Below, piece by piece: positions 32,710-44,830 of a stretch of 64,000 bases of DNA. The position numbers were made by a program, and so were the translations under genes. Under the pieces are notes generated by a model, which saw only the letters and a list, made by a program, of their open reading frames with translations, was not told the origin of the DNA and did no database searches. How positions within the stretch are numbered: the first letter of the stretch is position 1; each line of letters begins with the position of its first letter. The DNA comes from Mytilus galloprovincialis (lineage: Eukaryota > Mollusca > Bivalvia > Mytilida > Mytilidae), in NCBI RefSeq assembly GCF_965363235.1, contig NC_134842.1, positions 7,777,112 through 7,841,111 on the forward strand. The letters run 5' to 3'.

Positions 32710-33341
32710 TACATGAAATAAAATGTTTAAGAAAGCTATGACTATTCCGTCGAAACCAGCTCCTTTTCATAAACCAAAGACTCTTACCACAAAGAAAGAT
32801 ATAGACATAACTGTTATGTCTGGTCTGACCCTTTCTCTCATAAAGTTTGCTAATAGATTACAAGCTTAAATTATTGTTTTTTTTATACATGTAAAAAAAA
32901 CATATACTGAGGTAGTTTAACCTGATTAAGGTGCTTCTTGTATGTCATGTCTTTAAATTTGTTTGGTACTTAAATGAATTATATTGTTAAAGAAATATGT
33001 ATCCTTAACATGATTAAAATTTGATACATCTTTATCTATCAGCGCTTATAAACACATTCCTTAATTAACTGTTACATTCAAAGATGTAATAAAAAGTAAT
33101 TATTTTAAGATATTTTCCTAATATAGTCAAACAATTATAAACGAATCATTTGTAGATTTTTGACCTGTGATTTTTAATCCAATTACATTTATGATTTTTT
33201 TCTCTTTTGAATGTCTGTCCTTTTCCAATTTTTACCAGTTTCTAGTTAGTGTTTTTTTCAGTGAACATTTATCCAGTTACTTACAATAAATATCTGAAAA
33301 ATGCTAATTATTCTAGTATTTGTATGTACATAGATATAAAG

Positions 33342-33670
33342 AAGTTGTGGTTTGAGTGCCAATGAGACAACTCTCGATCGGTGTCACAACTTATAAAAGT
33401 AAACCGTTATAGGTCAAAGAACGGTTTTCAACACGATGCATTGGCTCACACCGAACAGTAAGCTATAAAGGCCCCAAAAAATTACTGATGTAATACCATT
33501 CAAACGGGAAAACCAACACTATAATCTATGCAAAAATAGATGAGAAAGGAGAAACACTTATGAAACACATCAATAAACAACAACTACTGAACATCACACA
33601 TGTAATGCCATGAGAACTCAATTATGTAAATAAAAATTCAAACAATTAACCAAAACCTTACATGATACTT
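33342..33670 (+). repeat. R1 dispersed repeat
   Basis: Begins 'aagaagttgtggtttgagtg' and 'ccaatgagacaactctcgat', close to 40205-40480. It lies in intron 1 of LDLa gene 1. Confidence 0.85.
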
Positions 33671-33699
33671 TCTAATCCAAACAGAAATCATTTACCTAA

Positions 33700-34656
33700 T
33701 TAACTTGTTTATTTTCATTTTAGAGGTAATATACCTATACGTGTCGATGAATAAAGTGTTGATGATAATATTTTGGTTATTGCAAAATTTTGGTTTCAAT
33801 CCTATATAGAATACATTTTCGATTTTTAACCATCGGGAATAATCACTAAATAAAATTTATGATTTGATGAAAGACAAAAGATATGTAAAAAAAAGTTCTA
33901 GGTTGTTTAAAATTTGGTCGGGTATGGTTCAAACAATGTCGAGCATGGTTTAGACTTAGTCAAGAGTGGTTCAGCCACCTATAAAATCGTCAAGTACTGT
34001 TCGAGACCAAGATCAGACTTCATGGTTATGATTACTGTCGAGTGATATCATGTAAATTTCAGACCAATTCAGACTGGTCGAGTAAACATTAGCACAATCA
34101 AGTACAGATATAAGCTATTTCATAATTTTACTAGTTTATAGGCAAATCTTATTGGAACAACAAATTAACAATTTTTACTTAATTTGTCTAAGGCGAGCCT
34201 AAGAAAGAATTTGCAGTTTTGTTGTACAATAAATTGTTTGACATTACAAAATATAGTTGTTTAGTTGATTGATTGTTTTTATTTAATGCCATATTCCTCG
34301 CGACCGTCTTTTTCGTAGAGACGAGTTTGTCTTGGTTTTGCATGCCGGAGAGACCCGCAACAATCTTATTCGATTTAACTTCGATTCGAGCGTATCTGGC
34401 ATGTGCGAGGTTTTAACTCAGATCCTCGGTGCATCCAGGTTAGTGTTAGGGTAAATGAAGTACTTAGGCCTTACAACCACATTGCCCCAATTGCTTTATT
34501 AAAAAATGTCGATAGATCGAAACGATTGACTTATGATGGTGCTGAAGCTGAAACTTTACTTAAATCGTATTTTGTTTTCTCAATATAAATTGAAAATGTC
34601 GCTTCTAATTTCTTTTTAAATGACTCCCTCTTAAACCAAAATCTTCTTCATAACAG
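33700..34656. other. Rest of LDLa gene 1 intron 1
   Basis: No feature assigned with confidence. At 34285-34600 the base composition is less AT-rich and a 61-codon frame (34403-34588) is open. It may be an unlisted repeat or coding relic; I do not recognise it. Confidence 0.4.
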
Positions 34657-35664
34657 GTACAATTACTACACCATGTCCGGAAGAGTTATTGAGATGTCTG
34701 GCAGAGAACTGCGTTCGCAAATATGATGACTGTTTCACACCACAATCAAAAGTACATATAGTATCATCATCAGTAACACGACAGTTTCCAACATTATTCC
34801 CCACTACACACATTTCTAGTCCAGAAAATGTATTGTTCAAAACATCGCCAACGTCACGAGGTTTTTCTATACGTTCATATACAACGTTAAAGGACACACA
34901 ACTTTCTGTTACAAATGGGAAGGTTGTCTTCACCATCACACAGCTCGAGTCAACTCTAAAAGACATTAAAGTAGAAACTACATCTACATTCTTACAGCAA
35001 ATTGATGACACATCGGTCAATATTGTAACAAAGATAGTGAAACCATATAATAACGACACCTCATCAAACATAGTATTGGTGACTTCGACAGTTTCAAAAT
35101 ATCCCTCGACAAGGTATTCACTGAATACTTTTTACAGCGAATATAGTTTCAAACTTGAAAGAGAAAAATCTGTGAGCTATTACACGGGGCTTCAGTCGTC
35201 ACTGCAAACAACGTCATATATAAAGGGACTTTTCTACGATAATTCACAGTTTGATTCAAGTATTGATGATAAGACAAACATTTATAGACCAATCAAATTG
35301 TTTTACTCTCCTTCGTATTCGTCTTTAAATATGAATCAATCAAAGAACCCTGTGACCAAACTGATTTCAAGAACAACAGAAACTTTTACAACGTTCTTCC
35401 AAAATATGTATGTTCCTCAGACAACCGATTTAAAATCAGACCATTTCAGCTCGTCAAATACAATACTTCAGCTTTCAAACCAACCCGCATCAACAGAGAC
35501 GTTACCAGAAACAGCGTCAAGTTCAGCGACGATGGAGTCAAATATCGAACTCACTCAATTAACATCAAGTATACTTCCTTTAACGTCGGAGACATCAACG
35601 ATGGTAACATTTTCAACGGAGAAACCAGCAGTCATGGGATATTTGCCGAATGAAAACTATTACA
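34657..35664 (+). CDS. LDLa gene 1, exon with CX6CX4CX6C module and long Ser/Thr-rich stalk
   Basis: Acceptor 'cttcataacag' at 34646-34656. In phase 1 the exon completes the last LDLa Cys codon and gives a short module CPEELLRC...C...C with spacing CX6CX4CX6C, identical in spacing to the exon at 50483. About 300 residues rich in Ser and Thr follow, with several Asn-X-Ser/Thr sites, as in mucin-like extracellular stalks. I place the 3' end at 35664 before 'gttggt', a weak donor, because that makes the exon 1008 bp, phase 1-1, and compatible with the transmembrane exon. The open frame itself continues to a stop at 35705, which would be a secreted form if the donor is not used. Confidence 0.65.
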
Positions 35665-36265
35665 GTTGGTATATTTCAATCATTTCCAAAGTAAACGTGT
35701 TGTAGTGTTGACAATATATTTTGCACTTTGAAAATTTTAACCAGTCAAGTTTACTGGTTGTATATTTATAAAAAAAAAAACGATAAATGATAGATATTTA
35801 CCAATGAGATAATTTTTCACAGATTTTTTTGCAGGTCAACGTGTTTTTGTATTGTTTACTTATCACCCACCACTTTATTCGTTAATCAGTCGGTAATTTC
35901 GATGTTTTTCACATGACAGCAATCATCAAACAGAGCCGGAGATCAATTAACTATATAATATATCCAAGCAAACTGTATGCACTACTTACTATTAAAATCC
36001 AAACAGAAATTATTCATACACCGTAGCCTACGGGCGTAGGTCTGGTCCAAATCTTATTTGTAGTTGGATTTTTGCTTAGCATTCTGCCAAACAAAATTAA
36101 AATAACAAAAGATGTTTACACGTATAAATGTATACTTACCTAACAGACTTGCCAATCTACAAATGTGTCAAAAATAGTTATTGATCAAATAATTCCTGAT
36201 TATAACACATATAATATATGATAACACGTGTATATTATGCATATGTTTACATGACTTATTTACAG

Positions 36266-36359
36266 AAGTTATCATTTGGTGCACAGGCATTTTAGTAATG
36301 TATCTCCTGACTGCCGTTTGGGGAAAGATGTTTGTAAATAATTGCAGAAAATATAAGAG
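36266..36359 (+). CDS. LDLa gene 1, transmembrane exon
   Basis: Acceptor 'ttatttacag' and donor 'gtaaag' bound 94 bp. In phase 1 it reads VIIWCTGILVMYLLTAVWG, a hydrophobic helix, followed by a basic stop-transfer stretch NNCRKYK. The other two frames are stopped or polar. Entry phase 1 and exit phase 2 match the transmembrane exon of gene 2 at 54344-54404. The predicted protein is therefore type I membrane-anchored. Confidence 0.6.
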
Positions 36360-36712
36360 GTAAAGATTAAACTGAATTCAATTCCCTTACAAAATTGTTG
36401 TGCAATATCTTTTTATTTATTTAAAAAAAAACATGATTGGTCACAACCGGTTGATTCGTAGTTCAAAATATTATCCTAAATTTAGTTTACAATAAGTTTA
36501 ATTAAAAGGAAATGGTTAACTGAAAAGTATTTTTCTAAGCCAATTTGTCTTGTAAAATGTCCAGTGTATTGATGAAATTAGCAAAACGTTCTAAACCGAC
36601 AATTTGAAATTCAAAAAACTTGTACAAATCAATTAATATGATCCAAGGTACCTGCGATCTAAATGCAATTTTTCTGTAAAAAAAAGTCCGTCATCTTATC
36701 AGTAGTTGGTGT

Positions 36713-36895
36713 AAAAAGTAAAATCACAAAAAAAGTGAACTCCGAGAAAAATTCAAAACGGAATGTCCCTAATCAAATGGTAAAATGTAAAGCTTAAACA
36801 CATCAAACGAATGGATAACAACTGTACATAATCCTGACTTGGTACACACCTTAACCTGGTTTTATAGCTAGCTAAATATCTCACTTTTTCTTCAC
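36713..36895 (+). repeat. R2 dispersed repeat in intron 3 of LDLa gene 1
   Basis: Family core 'gtgaactccgagaaaaattc', 'cctaatcaaatgg' and 'cctgacttggtaca'. Confidence 0.85.
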
Positions 36896-37182
36896 ATTTT
36901 GACAACGATGCGTGAAAAAAAAACAGGAATAACAGGTAAAAAGGTAAAAAATAGGGGTACAACAGTCAACATTGTGTTATCATCTTAATCACTTAAAAAA
37001 TGATACAAAAAGCACAAAAACGTTATGTTGGTTTTTTATTCAATTATATTATTTTGATGGTATGTTGTTTTTCCTTATATCATTTGAAGTTTCTTTTGAT
37101 ATCAGATTTTATTAGAGTCATGCTTATTAGTTTTTCATACATGTTCACTACAAAATTACATTAAATAACTTGATTTCTATAG

Positions 37183-37207
37183 GAGATATGCACATACCTT
37201 ATTTTGA
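37183..37207 (+). CDS. LDLa gene 1, possible last coding exon (short cytoplasmic tail)
   Basis: After an acceptor 'gatttctatag', phase 2 gives RYAHTLF then TGA at 37205. Gene 2 has the same arrangement: a few residues then a stop in the exon after the transmembrane exon. The support is only frame compatibility and the parallel with gene 2. Confidence 0.3.
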
Positions 37208-37700
37208 CATTTTAAAAAAGATACCGTTTGTATGCACAAAGATTAGTTTTCCACGGCTTTGCACTTATTTGAGCAACACGATTGGTGTCACATATGGAAA
37301 AGGAGCACATGAGATCACTTTTGATATTTTGGGAACTTTAAGCTGTGAAGTCTTTAGTTTGTTGTGTTGAGTTTAATCTACATTTATTTGTTTTTACTCG
37401 TATATCGTTTTTTGCCATTATTGCTTGTCAGGTTGTTTTCGATTTACGAGTATGAATACCTATAGTATCATTTTCATTCTTTTATTCATGAGAGTTCCCA
37501 TTGCGAGAAAAAAATGTGTAATTGTGGTTACAACATTTTGAATATATTCGAGTCGGATTAGGAGAACCTTTTTCCCTGACAATTCCGGGACTAAGAAATC
37601 CCTTGAGCCAAATTTGAAAGCTTTTGATTGCAGTTTTGTGAACAACAACTGATCTATCACATATCTTTCCATCTTCTTGTTCCGTATTTGTTTAAATCTC

Positions 37701-37971
37701 TTAAGGTGGTACCCAACACTTTAACTAAAATTAGTTTGGTTCGTTTAATTTTCTTAAAATTTTGACAAAGTATTTACTTTTACCCTTTGACAAAAATATA
37801 AAAATTTTAACCAACCGTTTTATCAGAAAAATTACACTGGTTATATAGCAGTTTGACAAACACTTATTTTGATCATTGAGAAGCTTAATATTCCCTTATG
37901 AACACAACGTCATTAAAACGTTCTGCTGATTTTACAGAGTTATCTCCTTGTAGTGTTATGTACCACCTTAA
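37701..37971. mobile_element. MITE with 12-bp perfect TIRs and TTAA ends (piggyBac-like)
   Basis: 'ttaaggtggtac' at 37701-37712 is inverted exactly at 37960-37971. Both outer ends are TTAA, the target-site duplication of piggyBac-type elements. The 271-bp interior is AT-rich and non-coding. It is non-autonomous by size. Confidence 0.75.
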
Positions 37972-38734
37972 AATGTATTTCCTTTTATTTGTTAGTACAT
38001 ATTCTTCAGCATAAGCATTGTAAAGTTTAACCAAAGCAAGCATTTTTTTTTATGATTTCAGACAAGAAATACAGGGTTATAAATAAATAACTGATATTTT
38101 ATTAAACAGATCATGTGTTCAACAATGAATGATCAAAAGAAAGGAATGAATAATCTTTGGAAACTTTATTTGACCCTGGTGTATTACGATAGGAAGAACA
38201 GATTACTCAAATAGTTACTAATGTGATGATACGATACTGTAGAGCAAACCAGACCGCTCCATATTATAACGATTGTTGTAAATGAACATTCATAATCAAA
38301 ACCTTTCGTACGTATTGCAAGGATTATAGTACAGAGCTGAACAATAATGTGTACTCTACAATTATTAAAAAAATGATTATTAAATGGTGTTCAGGTAAAA
38401 GAACTGGGTTTTTTAACCTTCAAAGGAAATTTGGAATATGCAAAAATAAAAAATAAAACATAAACCCGTCGTTCACTATGCGTCCATGTCCATTTATTTG
38501 TTTTAAATGACAATAAGTACTATCTAAATTTCGGAAAAACGCTTCAAAGACAACAAATAAAATAAACTAACTTTTGGTCCGTGATTAATTGATCCAACAA
38601 CGTTACCTGCTTGCATGATAATGAATAGGTAGGTGAGACTTTTCCACTCTTAATGTGAACCTGATTTATTATAAGTAGTAAAATAATTATAATTATTCAA
38701 TAAAAATAATCCTGAAATATCTTCGAATGAAATA

Positions 38735-38775
38735 ACTTTCACCCTAACCCAAACCCTAGCCCAAACCCTAACCAA
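38735..38775. repeat. Short degenerate telomere-like repeat
   Basis: Four or five blocks of 'ccctaa' or 'ccctag' separated by 'ccaaa', for example 'caccctaacccaaaccctag'. It resembles an interstitial (TTAGGG)n remnant but is short and imperfect. Confidence 0.6.
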
Positions 38776-38799
38776 CAGTAGTGTTTCAAATGTCTTAAA

Positions 38800-39230
38800 T
38801 TGATTGAGAGAAAAAAATCCGGGCTGCAAACTAAAACCGAGGGAAACACACCAACTACAATAGGAAAAACAAAGAAATAACAAGAACACTGAAGTGCAAC
38901 AAATACAAATGTCAAATTTTATAGAAATGATTTATTTAATATGATTTTTATTTAATAACAACTGCCAATTCTGGACTTGCTGGACTTGTGGTGGGTTGAA
39001 TCTTGTTAATGGCTAGACAAACAGCCCACTTTATGACAATTTAAAAAATCAATATCGTTAAAATGACTGCACTACGTGACAAACATACATCACAAAAACA
39101 CCAATCACATTCACAAGAGAAACTCACAAACAAAACCAAAATAGTATTTTCGACACAACATGCAAACCGCAGAACAATAGCGAAAAATTCAAACATCGAC
39201 AGGCACCCTATTATATAACAATCAGTAACG
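38800..39230 (+). repeat. R4 dispersed repeat
   Basis: 'ttgagagaaaaaaatccggg', 'gagggaaacacacca', 'gtgcaacaaatacaaa' and 'aaaatgactgcactacgtga' follow the order seen at 43142-43460, 51575-51790 and 52272-52720. Confidence 0.75.
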
Positions 39231-39440
39231 CGCTTACAGATCTGCTTACCCTTCCAGATCACCTGAGATCACCCCCAGAATTTTGGTTGGTTTCGTTTTG
39301 CTTATTCTCTTGTTTGTAGATATTGTGTCTTGTGTACTATTATTTGTCTGTTTGTCTTTTTTTAAACCAAGGCATTGTCAGTTAATTTTCGATCTATGAG
39401 TTTGACTGTCCCTCTGGTATCTTTCTCCCCTCTTTTATTT
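39231..39440 (-). repeat. R3 dispersed repeat, inverted copy
   Basis: Reads 'cttacccttccagatcacct', then 'tgagtttgactgtccctctg' and 'gtatctttctcccctctttt'. This is the complement of the copy at 48617-48890 and directly abuts an R4 copy. Confidence 0.85.
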
Positions 39441-40204
39441 AACTAACATTCAATCTCAATCTTTATAGAATCATTTTCACTATACTCGTCCAAGCAGTTT
39501 CTAATTTTTTTCTCTAACAAAACTACTTTGACAAAAAAGTGATCTACGCGAAAATATCATGAATATCTAAACATCGGTATGGTTATGGACCACCAACAGA
39601 AGACTATTAAAGAGTAAAATTTTAGTTTGCATGTGTGTTATATGTATCAAATTAGAGAACGCATTGCATTTTCAACTGTGAAATGTACAATGTTCCACAA
39701 GTTTAGTAACAGTAAATTAATTGAGAAATAACCATCGATAATCACGATTATAAGTGACCACGACCGTGCAGAATGCTAGATGTGGCTTTAAACTGCCCAT
39801 TATATACAAAATCAATGCACAAAACAAATAATATTTGCAAGGACATTGTTATAATTGTCTTTTTTGCACCAAATTGTGTTGTTGATAGTTCTACGATTAG
39901 TTTCATCGTTTATTCATAAAATCGATCAGCTAACAATATTAATTATTTTCTAAGCTTTCTAATCGTCTTTCATGCAAACTATAAGTTATAATAGAAAATT
40001 ACAAGATACTATATTTCAAATAGATGCATTTAACGGAAATGCAAAACTCCTATGTAAATTCAACCAGATGAAGAACATAAAAACTTTTAAACATAACTGT
40101 ATCAACAAACGGAACACCTTAAAAAAACAATCGTCTTTTTTCACCTGGTGTCGGCATTTTATCGTAGCACAAAAAGTGTAAAAAAAAGTGCCCATATAGA
40201 ACGA

Positions 40205-40480
40205 AAGAAGATGTGGTTTAAGTGCCAATGACACAACTCTCGATCCAAGTCACAATGTGTAAACAGATAACAATTAATGGTCAAATTACGGACTTCAACA
40301 CGGTATCTTGCTCACATCGAATATCAATCTATAAAAGGCCCAGAACTGACTAGTGTAAATCCATTCAAACAGGATATCTATCTTATAACAAACTGACAGA
40401 CGAGAAACACTCATGAACTACATCAACAAACGACAACTGAAAACAAGCATCTGACAGGTGCACATAAATACAGTACAGCG
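40205..40480 (+). repeat. R1 dispersed repeat
   Basis: 'gaagatgtggtttaagtgcc' and 'aatgacacaactctcgatcc', then 'ctataaaaggcccag' and 'acatcaacaaacgacaac'. Confidence 0.85.
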
Positions 40481-41249
40481 GGTTAGACGTTATATAACTA
40501 TTTTTGTGAAAGGTAAAATATACCTAAAAAATTACAGAATTACATTGTTCAATGATATTTTTTAATCTTCGAAAACAACACGAAAAACAAAAAAAAAAAA
40601 ACAAAAAAAACAGAAGCTAAAAGAATCGATTTAACTCTTAACGAAGCGAGACCGAATTTGTCGACAAGGAAACGACTATGCAAGACAGTTTTTATAGCTT
40701 CTGAGGTAATCAAGTATTTTTTTTTTTTTCTTATTTGATCGTTCAGGGTTAATCCAGTGAAATGTTTTAGGTGCTTTTTGAGGTTTTTTAAGGGGAATTT
40801 TATTCTAGTTATCTGTATGCACTGATCACATCTGTTCAATAGATGTTGTCTTATAACCTACCTAATTAAAAAAAAACGAAGTAATGTGGTTATCTTTGGG
40901 GAAGACCAATCTGTTTAAACAAATACTCGTTTTATATTTCTACCTTGATAGTAGTTACATGATTACCTGAATCGAAATAAAGTGTTAACCTCCGAAAAGG
41001 TAAGATTGTTCTGTTGAATAATAAATGAATGTTTATACGCATATCGACCATTATATTTATAGTTTGTTTAGTTTGAAGACAGGTGCTTAAAAAAGTTCAC
41101 ACAGATAACCTTTGTCTTATTTTTTTTTATTATTTATTACGAGTTTTACCATATTTTGACTATTTTATTTATTATGTCTGTTTAGTTCACGCATCATTGT
41201 AAATATAACGGAATTTGATGAGACTGTCATCAAAGTGAGAGGGTTGGCG

Positions 41250-41435
41250 CTATCAAACCAGGTTTAATCCACCATTCCTACATTTGAAAATGCCTGTACC
41301 AAGTCAGAAATATGGCAGTCCATTCGTTTTCATGTGTTTTGTTATTTGATTTTGCCATATGATTATGGACTTTCCGATTAGATTTTCCTCTAAGTTCAGT
41401 ATTTTTGTGATTGTACTTTTTATTGAATATAACAA
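41250..41435 (-). repeat. R2 dispersed repeat, inverted copy
   Basis: 'aaaccaggtttaatccacca', 'gtaccaagtcagaaatatgg' and 'gattttcctctaagttcag'. Confidence 0.8.
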
Positions 41436-41849
41436 GATACTAAAAACTCACAATCTCATTGTAGAAGTATATACAAATAATCCAAGTAATATAAAATGAT
41501 TGGTTTCGTTTTAGGATATGTTAAGTAGTCAATGAATTGATGAAGACATATAAAAATAAATACAACTAAACATTTCACGGGTGTTTTATTTGTACACTTT
41601 TGCAGACAATACTGTATCACTATCGATTTTATCGAGCCACTCTAATTCTTTAATTCTTTGACACAAAAGCTGATTGACGCTGTTTATTAGAGTTTAATCT
41701 CAATATTTAGAGTTGAATCTAGCATATTGAGAATCAAGCAGCATGTACAAGGAAAATACACAAAATCTATATTTTGTAAAAGAAGGTCTTCGCTTGTTGG
41801 ATGTACAACTAAAATCTAACGGTTTATAAATACTAGACCGTACACACAC

Positions 41850-42860
41850 TTTATCAAACAAATGCATTACATTCATCTTTCAGATATTCGTAGATAAACG
41901 GAATAAAGTAGTAATCCCAAGTGAGATATCTTTGAAATTCATCCAATATTCGTTAAATTTAGATATAGTTCCAAACTGTCAAATAAAATGAAATGTTCAG
42001 TATAATTCGGAATTACCGTGGAAAAAGATCTGGGTAAATTTAAATAAAAGTATGTCCTCTAGGAAAGCAAATCAAATTAGCTGGAAAATTGTTCATAACA
42101 TTATCTATACGGAGCAAAATCTATTTAGAATCGGCAAATTAAATAATGGTAAATGCAATTTTTGTAAAACAGAAAATGAAACTCTCACACAACTTATTCA
42201 CAGCTGTAACATTATAATGGTGGTTTGGGAACATATTTTTCATGCGCTTAAAAATATAATGTACTTAATAACGCAGTATATATTCCATTGAGCGAAGAAC
42301 TTATCTTACTAGGAATGTACGATTACAAAAAAAGTATAATGTCATAACTAATACAGTTAAATGGGTTATTTTGGAAATGTTGGAATATAATCAAATATCA
42401 GTCTAAAAGTTTTACTTCTTGTCAATTGATATTATATGCAAAACGGGAACTGGGCAATTTAATTGAATCTATGGATAAATCATTAGCTTCCAAAAAAGAA
42501 AATGTTGCAGCTGAAATAAAACTTAAATCTTATACATTAGTAAGTGACTTATCAATTTGTACTTACTTTCCTTTCCTTTTTAGAACATCATACATCCAAC
42601 AATCGAAATATAGAATGTACAATGTGGAGCATGTGACCTATAAAATCACTGACCGACACATTGTAATCCAGGTGATAAAAGTACAAAAAATTAAATGTCA
42701 ATTATAAGTAAAGGTAAATTATTGTGAAGATTGTAGTGTGTTTTTTGAGGACTTTTGATCTATTTTATTTACTGTAGATTGATATAAATCATTTATACGC
42801 AAACTGTGTCTGTGTAATTAATATGAATGTATAACTTATGAATGAAAAAAATACAAAATA
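41850..42860 (+). mobile_element. LINE fragment, C-terminal end
   Basis: Frame 42052-42291, with in-frame sequence before it, gives WKKIWVNLNKS, then SWKIVHNIIYTEQNLFRIGK and a zinc-knuckle-like CNFCKTENETLTQLIHSC. A second piece at 42426-42707 (YAKRELGNLIESMD) follows in another frame. This is the usual end of a LINE ORF2 of the same broad type as 13142-16989. The polymerase core is missing and stops occur near 41990 and 42290. Confidence 0.7.
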
Positions 42861-43141
42861 GATTTTATTATAGAGTCCTTCGTTTATCCCTGGACAATGG
42901 ATCATTGTGAACACAGGACCCCTTGTATATACTTCCCTGGGTTGTACAAGGTAAATTATGTTCAGGTGATTTTGAATAAATGTATTTCAAGTCTTAAAAA
43001 AAATCATTCGTAGATTCATATTCCCTGTATCTATCTTGGCAATACTTATATATCATTGTACAACAGTCAGTCATACTTAATGTCCAATATAAGCGGTACA
43101 AAAGTTGCAGTAAATAAAACTCCAAAATAAATTCATTTGAT

Positions 43142-43460
43142 AAAGGCAACAGTAGCATACCGAAGTTCAATAGTAATACATCAATTATGCGAAAACTTAT
43201 CAGATTTGCAAACTAAACCCGAAAGAAACACATCAACTATAAGATGAAAGCAAAAGAACAACAGATACACTAAACTGCAACATAAACAAACGCCAACATA
43301 CATAGAAATGGACTATTCCTGACTTGATACAGGACAATATAAGAAAATATGGTGGATTACACCTGGTTTTATGGCTAGCCAAACTTCCATCTTATTTGGC
43401 AATATCATAATACCGCTAAAATGACAACACTACGTGACAGGAATGAACAGACGAACATAT
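43142..43460 (+). repeat. R4 dispersed repeat
   Basis: 'aaaggcaacagtagcatacc', 'cccgaaagaaacacatcaac' and 'atgacaacactacgtgacag'. Confidence 0.8.
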
Positions 43461-43907
43461 TAAAATAGAATGTTTAATTGTTACCGATACATGTAAGATA
43501 ACTAAAATCGTTTACATGTCTATTCCTTCAAAACATGCATTGGACATGTAATATATTACGCCTGGTATTTTTTATGAGATTTTGACAACCACTTGGTCGA
43601 TACCACTGATAATTGGTGTATCCTCCCCTATATTATCATCGCTTCATCAGCTTGCAGGCTTGTGTTGAATTGATCTATTCATGACATTGACTAATTAAAT
43701 TATAAATTAACCTATAAATACTGTATTTTTCGAAATACGAAGAATGTCTACCCCAAAGAATAGATTTCAACACCTTAATTTGGTAATTAAACCTAGATAA
43801 TGTTCGGTCCATAATGCGCCTTACTCAGGTTATTTACTGACGAATACTACGAATGCGTTTTCTTTTCCTTTAATAACTTTTTTTCATCTTCATCTTAACA
43901 GGTTATA

Positions 43908-44312
43908 CTGGATAGTCAGCTTTAAAAAGCCCCGAAAAGACAAATGTAAAACAAATCAAACAAGAAACTACAGCCTAACTGATATACAAAACAAAATGAA
44001 CGAAAAACCAAATATGTAGCACAGCAACAAACGGCAACCACTGAATGACAAACTCCTGACTTGGGACACGCACCTATATACAGAATTCGGCGGGGTTTAA
44101 CATGTTAGCGGGATCCTAACAGTTCACCTAATATGGAACGGTGGTGTAACAGTACAACATAAAAACGAACTGTAAAAAATCTGTTGTAAAAGGTTTCTAT
44201 AGCTGACTATGCGTTTTGAACTTTGCTCATTGTTGAATGCCGTACCTGGTAGTTGATATCTGTGTGGAGTGTTGTCTCATTGGCAATCATACCACATCTT
44301 CTTTTTTACATT
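43908..44312 (-). repeat. R1-type repeat, inverted extended copy
   Basis: Contains 'ggcggggtttaacatgttag', 'cgggatcc' and 'ggtggtgtaacagtacaaca' (shared with 6533-6965), and ends 'gttgtctcattggcaatcat' then 'accacatcttcttt', the inverted R1 end. Parts appear in opposite senses relative to 6533-6965, so it is a composite. Confidence 0.75.
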
Positions 44313-44689
44313 AACCTATCAGATGTATAGACATAGGAATACATCTAGCAAAAACACAGAAGGTGTGTGGACGATTATTTGCACTACCAACAACAAAAAG
44401 ACACTAAATTCAGACCTGAGAGCGAACGCAGTTACTAGCTTGATTTTATGAACATCAGTATAGTTTTGCTTTTATCTGTGTTTTCTTATCTGTAATATCC
44501 TCATTTATACTGTTCATGTACTCTTTCATGCGACATCCTATTTTTTGGCATTAATTTCCATAATTTAACCGGGTATACAACTGTGTGCCTATTTGAAAAT
44601 ATCAGTGGTTTTTGACATATATATATTTTGATTATAAAGATAACGTTTACTGTTTGAAATATTTAAAACAACACGTTTAATAATTTCAA

Positions 44690-44830
44690 TGCGTCCAACA
44701 TTTTTGTCCAACGCGCTTTTCTGGATTTACCTTCATCAGGAACGCTCAAAGCCAAACATTTGAAATCCGAGGATGTACAATGTATAAGTACCGAAACTGT
44801 TGAAGAACTATATGACAAAATACCTTCAAA
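44690..44830. repeat. R6 dispersed repeat fragment
   Basis: 'caacgcgcttttctggattt' and 'accttcatcaggaacgctca' form a block I recall as frequent in mussel DNA. This is the only copy in the window. Confidence 0.5.
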
